From Clostridiales bacterium UBA4039 (GTDB lineage Bacteria > Bacillota > Clostridia > Lachnospirales > Vallitaleaceae), in NCBI GenBank assembly GCA_002382805.1, contig DGAD01000003.1, forward strand, positions 17,818 to 81,817: 64,000 nucleotides of DNA, written 5' to 3'. The position numbers were made by a program, and so were the translations under genes. Positions within the stretch are counted from its first letter, which is position 1; every line of letters starts with the position of its first letter. Below the pieces are notes generated by a model. The model made no database searches. It had not been told where the DNA came from and saw only the letters and a program-made list of their open reading frames with translations. Positions 26,251 through 34,792 of the stretch are shown piece after piece.

Positions 26251-28668
26251 CTAGTCATTGAATGTTACAATAGTTACCCCGCTATCGCCTTCACCATATT
26301 CACCTAAGCGATAGTCCTTTACATGTGTTGTTGTTCGTAAGAACTGATGAACGCCTTGTCGCAATGCACCTGTTCCTTTTCCGTGAATAATTGTCACTTG
26401 TGAAAGGTGGGCAAGATATGCGTCATCAATGTATTTATCTAAGACAGTAATTGCATCACTAATCATTAATCCACGCAAGTCGAGTTCTGTTTTGACATGA
26501 CTAGGAGCAGATACTGAAGTGGTGCCTTTGTTTTTGTTGCCTTTGGCAATGGTATATTTTCTTGCAGTTCCTTTTTGTGTAGGAGTGTAGCTCATATTGT
26601 CATCGGCTTGTTCTAAATCTTTAAAAGGAATAGTGGACTTCATAATGCCTAATTGTACAGTGGCTTCTTTTTTGTGAGGATTTATATGAATCAAAGTTCC
26701 TTTTTGATTTAGAGAAGATACAAAAACGCTGGAGCCAATTGCTAAATCTTCAACACGAACTTTTTTCCGTGACGCTTCTTGTGACGTTTTCTTGGTCTTA
26801 GTAGCTTTGTTGATTTTTTCTCTTAATGCAGAGCGCTGTGCTTCAAGTTCAGACATATTCATGCCCGTTCCATCTTTAACAAGCTCGTTCATTCGACGAA
26901 TGATAGCATCAGCTTCGGCTTTGGAAGTCTCTAGTACGCGTGCAGCATTCATCTTGGCATCGTGAAGAATCTGTTGTTTTTGGGATGCAAGGTGTTTTTT
27001 TTGCTGTTCAACTTGACGTTGAAGCTCTTCAGCTTCTTTGCGGTACTGTTGAGCACGCTCTTTTTCAAGTAATGCGGTTTTTTTGTTGGTCTCTAAATCC
27101 GTGATGAGATCTTCAAAGCGAATCTCACGTCCGCTTAAGAGTTCTTTGGCTTCATCTATTATTATATCAGATAAACCTAACCTTTTGGAGATAGCAAAGG
27201 CATTACTTTTTCCGGGGATGCCGATTAGGAGTTTATAGGTCGGACGTAATGTGTTAACGTCAAACTCACAGCTGGCATTTTCAACGCCCGCAGTAGAGAG
27301 GGCATAAACTTTTAGTTCAGAATAATGGGTTGTGGCAATCGTAAGGATATTCGCCGCTTTAAGATTTTCCAAAATAGCCATAGCCAAAGCTGCACCCTCT
27401 GTAGGGTCGGTTCCGGCACCTAGTTCATCAAAGAGAACGAGGGAACGGTCCGTCACTTGTTCTAAGATTTGTGTGATATTGGTCATATGTGATGAGAATG
27501 TACTTAAGGACTGCTCAATACTTTGTTCATCGCCGATATCTGCAAAAATATTGTCCAAAACAGTCAGTTTAGCACCATCTGCAGCAGGAACGTGAAGACC
27601 GCTTTGACCCATAAGTGACAAGAGACCGATGGTTTTTAGAGTGACTGTCTTACCGCCTGTATTGGGGCCTGTAATAACAAGTGTAGTAAAATCCTTACCT
27701 ATATATATAGTCGTGGGAACAACCGTCTCAGGATCGAGTAACGGGTGACGGGCTTTTTCCAAATATATATGGTAATCCACATTAAATGTTGGACAAGAAG
27801 ACTTGGTATGAATGGAATAGTTTGCTTTGGCGGATAAAAAATCTAAATGTGTGAGCATAGCAATATTCTCTTCAAGAACGTCCTTATATACGGCAATACG
27901 TTCACTTAAATCCATAAGTATCTTTTGAATTTCTTTGGCTTCATCTAGGTACAACCCGCTTAAGTGATTATTGAGTTCAACAAGGGCTAATGGTTCGACA
28001 AAAAGTGTTGAGCCAGTAGAAGATTGATCGTGAATCATTCCTTTAAACTGATTGCGGTACTCTGCTTTAAGTGGAACACAATAGCGGTCATTACGCATGG
28101 TATAATTATTATCTTGAAGCATTCCGGATTGACTAGCAGAATGAATGATTTTATTTAGCTGACTTTTGATTTTTGAGCTGCTAGCTTTAATATCGCGACG
28201 AATATCATATAGACGTGGGCTAGCTTGATCAGACACTTCGTCTTCAGAGACGATACAGCGGTTAATTTCTTTGGCGAGAGCAGGTACTGGGTCAAGGGTT
28301 TGAAAATACGGCGCAAGGCTAAGCGTATTAATATAATCTTTGGCAGCATTATAATATGCATTGGCTTGAGCTGTAGAACGTAAGACATCTGCCACATTTA
28401 AGATTTCTACGATAGACAAAGTTCCTTGAATAGCCAGGCGTTTAATAATGGCCTGTATGTCTTTAATACCTCTTAGCGGAAGATCCCCTTTTTGTACCAA
28501 TAAGCGGGTTGTATCCGTCGTCTCGTTAAGAGCTCTTTGAATATCCTCAATATGCTCAAAAGGCTCAAGAGCCATGATTTTTGATTTTGCCATTGGACTT
28601 AATGCGTAGTTTGCAATTAGATCCAGTACTTTGTTAAATTCTAGTGTGTTAAATACTTTTCTATGCAT
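26251..28668 (-). CDS. mutS2: Endonuclease MutS2
   Basis: An 805-residue MutS2 protein. It has an N-terminal MutS core and lever, an ABC-type ATPase with Walker A ITGPNTGGKTVTL (from G334) and the Walker B/D-loop DELGAGTDPTEGAAL, a coiled coil, and a C-terminal Smr endonuclease domain with LDLRGL and HGKGTGALRQGV. MutS2 lacks the MutS mismatch-recognition domain; it acts on branched DNA and, in Bacillus, in rescue of collided ribosomes. Start ATG 28668 has AAGGAG and overlaps the upstream GNAT gene by 28 bases. Confidence 0.95.
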   Translation of the reverse strand: MHRKVFNTLEFNKVLDLIANYALSPMAKSKIMALEPFEHIEDIQRALNETTDTTRLLVQKGDLPLRGIKDIQAIIKRLAIQGTLSIVEILNVADVLRSTAQANAYYNAAKDYINTLSLAPYFQTLDPVPALAKEINRCIVSEDEVSDQASPRLYDIRRDIKASSSKIKSQLNKIIHSASQSGMLQDNNYTMRNDRYCVPLKAEYRNQFKGMIHDQSSTGSTLFVEPLALVELNNHLSGLYLDEAKEIQKILMDLSERIAVYKDVLEENIAMLTHLDFLSAKANYSIHTKSSCPTFNVDYHIYLEKARHPLLDPETVVPTTIYIGKDFTTLVITGPNTGGKTVTLKTIGLLSLMGQSGLHVPAADGAKLTVLDNIFADIGDEQSIEQSLSTFSSHMTNITQILEQVTDRSLVLFDELGAGTDPTEGAALAMAILENLKAANILTIATTHYSELKVYALSTAGVENASCEFDVNTLRPTYKLLIGIPGKSNAFAISKRLGLSDIIIDEAKELLSGREIRFEDLITDLETNKKTALLEKERAQQYRKEAEELQRQVEQQKKHLASQKQQILHDAKMNAARVLETSKAEADAIIRRMNELVKDGTGMNMSELEAQRSALREKINKATKTKKTSQEASRKKVRVEDLAIGSSVFVSSLNQKGTLIHINPHKKEATVQLGIMKSTIPFKDLEQADDNMSYTPTQKGTARKYTIAKGNKNKGTTSVSAPSHVKTELDLRGLMISDAITVLDKYIDDAYLAHLSQVTIIHGKGTGALRQGVHQFLRTTTHVKDYRLGEYGEGDSGVTIVTFND

Positions 28669-29156
28669 GATAAACTCCTTATATTAGCAACGAACAGATA
28701 GTAATCATTTTTTATGGGTTCATCCTGACGGACAAACCCTTGCTGTTGCCAAAAACTTATTCCTGCTACATTATCCTTATGGCAGGTTAAGAAAATTTTT
28801 TTGATCGAATATTGCCGTATTAATGTTTCAACAAAGCGTTTAAAGATTAAAGTTCCATAACCACTACGCGCAAATTCTTTGCGAATGATTAATGTCTGAA
28901 TCCATAAGTTGGAATCTTTTACTGGATAATAACACTTTAAAACACCTAAGATGACTTTGTTATTGGTAAAAATATCATACTGCAACGCATCTGCATCTTC
29001 AAGGTCTTTTTCTTTGAGACCATCTTGATTAAGTGCGCTGTCAAAGGCAAAGCGATAATATGCATCGGTTTGTGACAGGCGCTTAAAGGACGCATGATAT
29101 TTACTTGTAGACACAAAAATAATACGATTCGAATGAATAGATAATGATGTATTCAT
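28641..29156 (-). CDS. GNAT-family N-acetyltransferase
   Basis: A 171-residue protein with the GNAT acyl-CoA fold. The acetyl-CoA loop appears as IIRKEFARSGYGTLIFKRFVE, following the LWIQTL strand, and the C-terminal part has ILTCHKDNVAG-like IFLTCHKDNVAGISFWQQQGF. The substrate is unknown. It is the first gene of the reverse-strand run leading into mutS2 and the two-component system, with AAGGAGG as ribosome site. No link to MutS2 function is evident from sequence. Confidence 0.82.
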   Translation of the reverse strand: MNTSLSIHSNRIIFVSTSKYHASFKRLSQTDAYYRFAFDSALNQDGLKEKDLEDADALQYDIFTNNKVILGVLKCYYPVKDSNLWIQTLIIRKEFARSGYGTLIFKRFVETLIRQYSIKKIFLTCHKDNVAGISFWQQQGFVRQDEPIKNDYYLFVANIRSLSCIEKYLTH

Positions 29157-29306
29157 GTCAAACCTCCTTTATCCTCTATTTTACATGAAACGAGAGAAGA
29201 ATAAAAGAGTTATTTTGCCCATTTCCAAGGAGGAGATTTGTCCTTGCTATTTTAAATAATGTGGTGTAAAATAGGACTAAAGTACTATGTGTGATGAAAT
29301 GAATTA

Positions 29307-29336
29307 TTACAAAATCATTACAATTTATGTTATAAT
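29307..29336 (+). promoter_or_regulatory. Promoter of the M23 peptidase-bactofilin operon
   Basis: TTACAA (29307-29312), an 18-base spacer and TATAAT (29331-29336), about 36 bases before the start codon. Confidence 0.55.
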
Positions 29337-29372
29337 AGCACTTGGAATTACGAAATTAGAGAAAGCAGGTAT

Positions 29373-30554
29373 ATGAAAATGCAGTTTAAAAAACCTCGCA
29401 TTCGTAATAAGCATAAGGCTAGCGGAAAAGAATATCTCACCATGATGTTTATCACAGATGCTACTAAAAGCGCAAAAGCAGTTAAGATTCCTAAGTGGGT
29501 TCGGTTTCCAGCATTAATTCTTGCAGTGATGCTTGTATGGAAATCACTAGATATATATTCATATGTAGAATCACTTGAAGCACAAGTCGCATATCAACAA
29601 GAAACCGTTCAAGATGAGATTAGCGACAGACAGGCAAAAGAAGCAAGAATCAAGGAATTAGAAGAAGAGATTGCTTCATCCGTAACAAAACGGCATGAAA
29701 AACTAGAAGAATTAAAGACTTTGGCCATTGAACTTGGCATCAAGATTGAAGACTTAGAAGCTTATCGTGAACAGATGGAAGAATTCAAATCTGAGATTGA
29801 CACAAACCTTGGTACATATAATGCACCAAAATCCAGTGATACAGAAGCTCAGACAGATGAAGAAAAAGACTTATTAAAAGAGTATACATTACAGATAGAC
29901 CCGAATTATGAAAAAAAGCGTGTGCTGTCAACTTCAGCGCCAACAACGCATGATATAACCATGATAAAAGAAGAACAGTTAGTTAAAGCCGATGAAATTG
30001 TCAATAACATCGTCCTAGATGAAGAGACATTTGAGGCAGAGTTTGACTCTGAGATAAAAAAGATTACGGATTTTCTCCGATTTGCTTCATCTAAAGTTGA
30101 TGAAGACTCAGGGCGATTTGCAGATACCAATGAATCTTTAGAGGAAATGATTCCATACTTGGAAGCGTATCCAAGTGTTTGGCCGATTAAGAATACATAT
30201 ATTACCAGCCCCTTTGGATATCGAAGTAATCCATTTGGCGGAAGAAGCAGTGAGTTTCATACAGGTGTCGATCTTAAGGCACGATATCAAAAAGTATCGG
30301 CAACGGCAGAAGGTGAAGTTGTCGTATCAGAATATCTATCTGGATATGGATATACAGTGGTTATTGACCATGGACATGGATTGATGACGAAGTATGCACA
30401 TAACTCTGAATTATATGTAAGTGTGGGAGAACAAGTTGAACGTGGAGACGTTATATCAAAATCCGGTGATTCGGGTAGAAGTACAGGTCCACATTTGCAT
30501 TATGAAGTACTATTGAATGGAGAACCGGTGAATCCGGCTGAATATATATACTAG
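29373..30554 (+). CDS. Membrane-anchored M23 (LytM-type) peptidase
   Basis: A 393-residue protein with a basic N-terminus, one membrane helix (about 45-62), a long coiled coil (about 65-130) and a C-terminal LytM domain (about 275-393). The zinc/catalytic residues of the M23 family are present in SSEFHTGVDLKA (H and D) and GPHLHYEVL (HLH). The intact HxH motif predicts an active peptidoglycan endopeptidase. Together with the following bactofilin gene (12 bases later) it resembles the M23-bactofilin pairs that shape the cell wall in other bacteria. Confidence 0.9.
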   Translation: MKMQFKKPRIRNKHKASGKEYLTMMFITDATKSAKAVKIPKWVRFPALILAVMLVWKSLDIYSYVESLEAQVAYQQETVQDEISDRQAKEARIKELEEEIASSVTKRHEKLEELKTLAIELGIKIEDLEAYREQMEEFKSEIDTNLGTYNAPKSSDTEAQTDEEKDLLKEYTLQIDPNYEKKRVLSTSAPTTHDITMIKEEQLVKADEIVNNIVLDEETFEAEFDSEIKKITDFLRFASSKVDEDSGRFADTNESLEEMIPYLEAYPSVWPIKNTYITSPFGYRSNPFGGRSSEFHTGVDLKARYQKVSATAEGEVVVSEYLSGYGYTVVIDHGHGLMTKYAHNSELYVSVGEQVERGDVISKSGDSGRSTGPHLHYEVLLNGEPVNPAEYIY

Positions 30555-30566
30555 AGAGGACAGTTT

Positions 30567-30959
30567 ATGTTATCATCAAAGAAACCAAACTATGAACGCC
30601 CAGCAACCTTGATTGGCAAAGACACAGTGATTGACAGCAGTTTAATGAAGTCAAAATCATCCGTTCAAGTCAATGGAGTACTAAATGGAAACATTGAATG
30701 TGAAGCAAGTGTCGTCGTTGGACAGACAGGAAAAGTGGTAGGGAATGTGAAAGCGGCTTTCTTACTTGTTGCCGGAACTATTGAAGGACAAGTGGATGTA
30801 ACCCATCAATTACATGTGAACAAGACAGCAAGAATACTTGGTGATATTCATTGCGGTTCGATTATTATTGATGATGGCGCCATCTTAAATGGTAGCTTTA
30901 CAATGACGGACAAATCGAAAGCAGCTAGTGATACAAATAAAAAAGATAAGAAAAATTAA
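30567..30959 (+). CDS. Bactofilin (polymer-forming cytoskeletal protein)
   Basis: A 130-residue bactofilin. The beta-helix core is seen as short strand repeats: TVIDSSLMKSKSSVQVNG, GNIECEASVVVGQTGKVVGN, GTIEGQVDVTHQLHVNKTARI and LGDIHCGSIIIDDGAILNG in consecutive order. The short proline-containing N-terminus and charged C-terminus are typical. Bactofilins polymerise without nucleotide and recruit wall enzymes, so coupling to the upstream M23 peptidase is plausible. Confidence 0.92.
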   Translation: MLSSKKPNYERPATLIGKDTVIDSSLMKSKSSVQVNGVLNGNIECEASVVVGQTGKVVGNVKAAFLLVAGTIEGQVDVTHQLHVNKTARILGDIHCGSIIIDDGAILNGSFTMTDKSKAASDTNKKDKKN

Positions 30960-31073
30960 AATATGTAGATTGTTTATAGCATGTTCACATTCTGTTAAAA
31001 TAATACGGTTATAATAGAAGTAGATTCAATGTCAAAAGTATAATTTGATTTGTTATGGAGTGTGATAATTAAT

Positions 31074-31187
31074 ATGGAGTATAACGTTAGAGAACAATCA
31101 TTTTACACAGAAAAGAAAAAACCTTGTAATAAGGTCAGATTATTAATAAAAACACTAAAAAAATGGGTGAATAAATGCTACAATTAA
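31074..31187 (+). CDS. Possible 37-residue basic peptide with two cysteines
   Basis: ATG at 31074 (GGAG ending 13 bases upstream) to TAA at 31187. The peptide is basic, with TEKKKPCNKVRLLIKTLKKW in its centre and KCYN at the C-terminus; the lysine-rich half could form an amphipathic helix. The final codons overlap a terminator. A TATAAT at 31010-31015 could be its -10. It may be a chance ORF in the bactofilin 3' region, but it immediately precedes a DUF692/MNIO gene, a family that often modifies cysteines in small peptides. Confidence 0.4.
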   Translation: MEYNVREQSFYTEKKKPCNKVRLLIKTLKKWVNKCYN

Positions 31188-31202
31188 AGTAGCATTTTTT
31201 TA
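31173..31202 (+). terminator. Terminator upstream of the DUF692 gene
   Basis: Perfect 9-bp stem AAATGCTAC / GTAGCATTT with loop AATTAAA and a continuing T tract. Confidence 0.85.
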
Positions 31203-31274
31203 TTGCTCGAAAAAAATCGGACTACAGTCTTTAGCCTTGAAAATATTGTCATATAGCTAATAGGGAGGTTGAAT

Positions 31275-32072
31275 ATGAAGTATGCATGTAATATATCCTA
31301 TGAACTGATTGAATTATTAAATAAAAATCCGTCGATATGTGATTATATAAAAATTGGTGCTTTTGGAGCCACCAAAGATATGTTAGATCAAGCATATACA
31401 TTAAAACCTTTACTGATTCATGGATTTGGGTGGCATGAACGGGGAGGAATGCCTTCGACAAAAGAGATTGATTATGATAAAATAAATCAGTATATTCATA
31501 AGTACAAGTCGCCATTTATTGGAATTCATAGCTTATGTTTTCCAGAAGATGCCAAAAAAATTCAAAGTGAGAGTGTATTGGAATATATGATTCAACAGTT
31601 TCATAGATTTGATCAACAGATTCATACAGAGTTGCTTATTGAAAACATGGATTTTAACCCTTATTATGAATATCCGACCACATTGGTTGATACGGTTAGA
31701 CCTTGGTTCCTTCGTGAGCTCATTGAACAAACAGGACTTGGATTATTGCTGGATATATCCCATGCCAAAGTGTCTGCTTATCAGCTAGGGATGGATATCC
31801 AGACCTACTTAGAGGGGCTCCCTCTTGAGAAGATAAGAGAAATCCATTTTTCAGGCACGAAGTTTGATAAAAAACTTGGCGTTATAGATGTCCATGGTAT
31901 AATGGAGGCAGAAGATTATCGTATTGCAAGATATCTTCAACAACGATTAGAGCACTTACCATCCAATCATCTTGAGATGATTACCCTAGAATATGGAACG
32001 ATTGTTACAGGAAGCACAGATCCTAAGGCAATTACAGATCAAATACATCAGCTAAAAACAATTTTTATGTAG
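31275..32072 (+). CDS. DUF692/MNIO-type TIM-barrel protein
   Basis: A 265-residue protein resembling the DUF692 family (multinuclear non-heme iron oxidative enzymes, which include MbnB and TglH). The likely metal ligands are ordered as in that family: H49 (LLIHGFG), H85 (GIHSLCF), E123 (LLIENMDF), D160/H163 (LLLDISHAKVSA), H191 (EIHFSG), and E239 (TLEYG). The segment YLEGLPLEKIREIHFSG is very close to the family pattern. The ATG at 31275 has GGGAGG upstream; an in-frame TTG at 31269 is less likely. Clostridial members are uncharacterised; the natural substrate is unknown. It is followed after 11 bases by yhaM. Confidence 0.75.
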   Translation: MKYACNISYELIELLNKNPSICDYIKIGAFGATKDMLDQAYTLKPLLIHGFGWHERGGMPSTKEIDYDKINQYIHKYKSPFIGIHSLCFPEDAKKIQSESVLEYMIQQFHRFDQQIHTELLIENMDFNPYYEYPTTLVDTVRPWFLRELIEQTGLGLLLDISHAKVSAYQLGMDIQTYLEGLPLEKIREIHFSGTKFDKKLGVIDVHGIMEAEDYRIARYLQQRLEHLPSNHLEMITLEYGTIVTGSTDPKAITDQIHQLKTIFM

Positions 32073-32083
32073 AAGGAGTTATT

Positions 32084-33025
32084 ATGCAATTTATTGAAAC
32101 AATTCGTGAAGGTAATGAAGTAGTAGACCACTATTTATGTTCATCCAAACAAATATTAAAGACGCGTGCCGGAAAAACATATTATTCTGTCCGGCTTCAA
32201 GATAAGACAGGAACTATTGAAGGTAAGATATGGGATTTAAACGATGGAATAGGACATTTTGAAGCAGGGGATTATGTCAAGATTGACGGCTCTGTGGTAA
32301 CCTTTCAAGGCGGACTGCAGCTGAATATACGTCGTGTTCGAAAATGTCAAGAAGGAGAATACAATCCGATTGATTATGTTCCCATGTCTGAATACAATGT
32401 GGACGAGATGTATGATGAACTGCTTGGGTTTATTCAGAGTGTAGATAATAATTATGTCAAACAACTGCTAGAGAAGTTTTTTGTTGAAGATAAAACCCTT
32501 GCCAAACGCTTTAAAGCTCATGGAGCGGCAAAATCCGTGCATCATAACTATTACGGCGGTTTATTGGAACATACGCTTGGAATTTTACGTACATGTGATT
32601 TTTTGGCAAAAAGTTATAAAGAAGTGGATCGTGACATTTTGATTGCAGGGGCTTTGCTTCATGACATAGCAAAGACGGAAGAGATGACAGAGCTTCCAAT
32701 GGTTGAATATACGGATTCAGGACAATTATTAGGCCATATTATTATTGCAGTTGAATGGATTAATGAAAAAGTAGCCGAGATTCCGGGATTTCCAAAATCC
32801 CTAGCCTCAATTATTAAGCATGTTGTTTTGGCACATCATGGAGAGTTGGAATACGGTTCGCCTAAAAAGCCGGCAATATTAGAAGCGATGTTACTTCATT
32901 ATGCAGATAATATCGATGCAAAAGTAAAAACATTTTCAACGATTATGGCACAATCTGAAGAACAAGATGATTGGGCAGGTTATCAGCGATTATTTGAAAC
33001 AAATATACGAAAAACACGTTATTAA
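32084..33025 (+). CDS. yhaM: 3'-5' exoribonuclease YhaM family
   Basis: A 313-residue protein with an N-terminal OB-fold (RAGKTYYSVRLQDKTGTIEG, residues about 25-110) and a C-terminal HD domain (about 160-290). HD metal ligands are visible in HHNYYGGLLEHTLG, ALLHDIAKTEEM and HVVLAHHGELEYGS. This domain pair defines YhaM/CBF1 exonucleases that degrade RNA and sometimes single-stranded DNA from the 3' end. The start has AAGGAG. Confidence 0.92.
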   Translation: MQFIETIREGNEVVDHYLCSSKQILKTRAGKTYYSVRLQDKTGTIEGKIWDLNDGIGHFEAGDYVKIDGSVVTFQGGLQLNIRRVRKCQEGEYNPIDYVPMSEYNVDEMYDELLGFIQSVDNNYVKQLLEKFFVEDKTLAKRFKAHGAAKSVHHNYYGGLLEHTLGILRTCDFLAKSYKEVDRDILIAGALLHDIAKTEEMTELPMVEYTDSGQLLGHIIIAVEWINEKVAEIPGFPKSLASIIKHVVLAHHGELEYGSPKKPAILEAMLLHYADNIDAKVKTFSTIMAQSEEQDDWAGYQRLFETNIRKTRY

Positions 33026-33047
33026 ACAAATGACATAGAGGTGAACG

Positions 33048-34436
33048 ATGAAACAGGTATGCCCAGTAGAAAAAAATCAAATTTATACGATGGAGATTAC
33101 CGGAATCGGAGCCAACGGAGAAGGGGTAGGTCGTATCGACGGCTATACCCTTTTTGTGGATGGAGCGATGACAGGTGATCACATCGAAGTTAAGGTTATC
33201 AAAGCCAAGAAGAACTATGGCTTTGGTCGTCTAGTGACGATACTTAAACCTTCAATAGACCGTGTGGAACCCCGATGTCCGATAGCCAAGCAATGTGGCG
33301 GTTGTAGTTTGATGCATATGGACTATAAAGTGCAGCTTCAATATAAACGGGGACATATATTAGATGCCCTCGAACGTATTGGTGAACAAGATCGACAGAT
33401 GCTAGAAGAAAAAGAAGAGACGATTATCGGTATGGATGAGCCGTGGTTTTATCGCAACAAGGTTCAGTTTCCTGTACAAGTAGTGAGTGGAAAGCTGCTC
33501 ATTGGATTCTATGCCAAGCGTTCCCATCGGATTATTGAGACGCCGATTTGTTATATTCAAGATAGATACAATGAACAGATTATTGATGTGCTTCGTAACT
33601 TTATCACTAAGCGGGATATCTTGGTCTATGACGAGAATAAGCATAAGGGACTGTTGCGTCATATTGTTATCCGTAAGTCGCATCATCGTGAAGAATTCCA
33701 TGTAACCTTAGTTATTAATGGGCAGAGCTTTCCTCATCAGCAGGAACTCATAGATACGCTAACACAACTCGATCGTGTGGTAGGCATTAGTCTGAATATT
33801 AATCAAGAAAAAACTAATGCGATATTAGGTTCCAAAGTACTTCATCTGTATGGACAAGAATATTTACGCGACCAAATAGGTGAGATAGAATATCAGATTT
33901 CTCCTCTTTCCTTTTATCAGGTTAATCCGATACAGACAGAAAAACTCTATGCCAAAGCCCTTGAATACGCTATGCTTACAGGTGAAGAGATTGTCTATGA
34001 CCTTTACTGTGGCATCGGAACCATTTCCTTGTTCTTGGCCCAGCAAGCTAAGCATGTCTACGGAGTAGAAATCGTCGAAGCGGCCATTGAAGACGCCAAA
34101 ACCAATGCAGATATCAATAGAATCACTAATACCTCCTTCCACGCAGGTAAAGCTGAGGATATTGCCCCAAAACTTTATCAAGAGGAAGGCATCACTGCTG
34201 ATGTTGTAGTCGTGGACCCACCACGAAAAGGCTGTGATACGAGTCTACTAGACACTATTATAGAGATGAATCCACAGCGAATCGTCTATGTATCCTGTGA
34301 CCCAGCAACACTTGCTAGAGATGTGAAAATATTAAATCAAAATGGTTATGCTATTGATAAATGGTGTGGGGTAGATATGTTTAGCCATTCGACACATGTG
34401 GAGACGGTAATAAGGCTATATCGTAAGGAAAGCTAA
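33048..34436 (+). CDS. rlmD: 23S rRNA (uracil-C5)-methyltransferase RlmD/RumA
   Basis: A 462-residue RumA-type enzyme making 5-methyluridine in 23S rRNA. The N-terminal TRAM domain (ITGIGANGEGVGRIDGYTLF) is followed by the iron-sulfur cysteine cluster (RCPIAKQCGGCSLMHM), then the SAM-binding fold with YDLYCGIGTISLFLA, VVDPPRKGCD, and the catalytic cysteine in VYVSCDPATLARD. It ends in the conserved STHVETVIRLYR. The 3' end of this gene (rumA/rlmCD) is a documented insertion site for ICEs in streptococci; accessory DNA begins directly after it here. Confidence 0.94.
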   Translation: MKQVCPVEKNQIYTMEITGIGANGEGVGRIDGYTLFVDGAMTGDHIEVKVIKAKKNYGFGRLVTILKPSIDRVEPRCPIAKQCGGCSLMHMDYKVQLQYKRGHILDALERIGEQDRQMLEEKEETIIGMDEPWFYRNKVQFPVQVVSGKLLIGFYAKRSHRIIETPICYIQDRYNEQIIDVLRNFITKRDILVYDENKHKGLLRHIVIRKSHHREEFHVTLVINGQSFPHQQELIDTLTQLDRVVGISLNINQEKTNAILGSKVLHLYGQEYLRDQIGEIEYQISPLSFYQVNPIQTEKLYAKALEYAMLTGEEIVYDLYCGIGTISLFLAQQAKHVYGVEIVEAAIEDAKTNADINRITNTSFHAGKAEDIAPKLYQEEGITADVVVVDPPRKGCDTSLLDTIIEMNPQRIVYVSCDPATLARDVKILNQNGYAIDKWCGVDMFSHSTHVETVIRLYRKES

Positions 34437-34568
34437 GCTACCAGAGATGTTGTGATATATTCAAATAAAGCGATATAACTCATTGTTTTCATGAACAGTG
34501 GAGTGAGTAAACATATTACTATAGTATAGTTTCAGATTTAAACACCTCATATAAATGTCAAGTTAAGG

Positions 34569-34597
34569 AAGAATCTCAGAGATGGGGTTCTTTTTTG
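34569..34597 (+). terminator. Terminator after rlmD
   Basis: Nine-pair stem AAGAATCTC / GGGGTTCTT (with G-U pairs), loop AGAGAT, followed by TTTTT. The 356-base gap between rlmD and the next gene holds only this terminator, the promoter below and no visible ORF. Confidence 0.75.
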
Positions 34598-34605
34598 TTT
34601 AAAAA

Positions 34606-34634
34606 TTGAAATAGTTTAAAATTAAATGTATAAT
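34606..34634 (+). promoter_or_regulatory. Promoter of the accessory operon
   Basis: TTGAAA (34606-34611), a 17-base spacer and TATAAT (34629-34634). It precedes the 12.5-kb gene run 34793-47173 and leaves a leader of about 150 bases. Confidence 0.7.
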
Positions 34635-34792
34635 AGTATAAAGTGAGAATTGTATGATAATGGAAAAAAATTTCTAGTTTTATATAATACTAGAAGGTTG
34701 ACTATGAAGAAATAGTTGATAAATTGTGTTAAGGATAACAATTGATATGCAGAATATTTTGATGGGGTATTCTACAGGTTAGGAGGATAAGG

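Noticed and set aside
24461..27600. Several open frames of 60-90 codons on the + strand within the kinase and mutS2 region
   Set aside because: They lie antisense to complete, motif-supported genes, have no ribosome sites and show low-complexity translation products.
34437..34792. Possible tRNA or short gene at the island border
   Set aside because: No cloverleaf or ORF with ribosome site could be traced; only a terminator and a promoter are visible.
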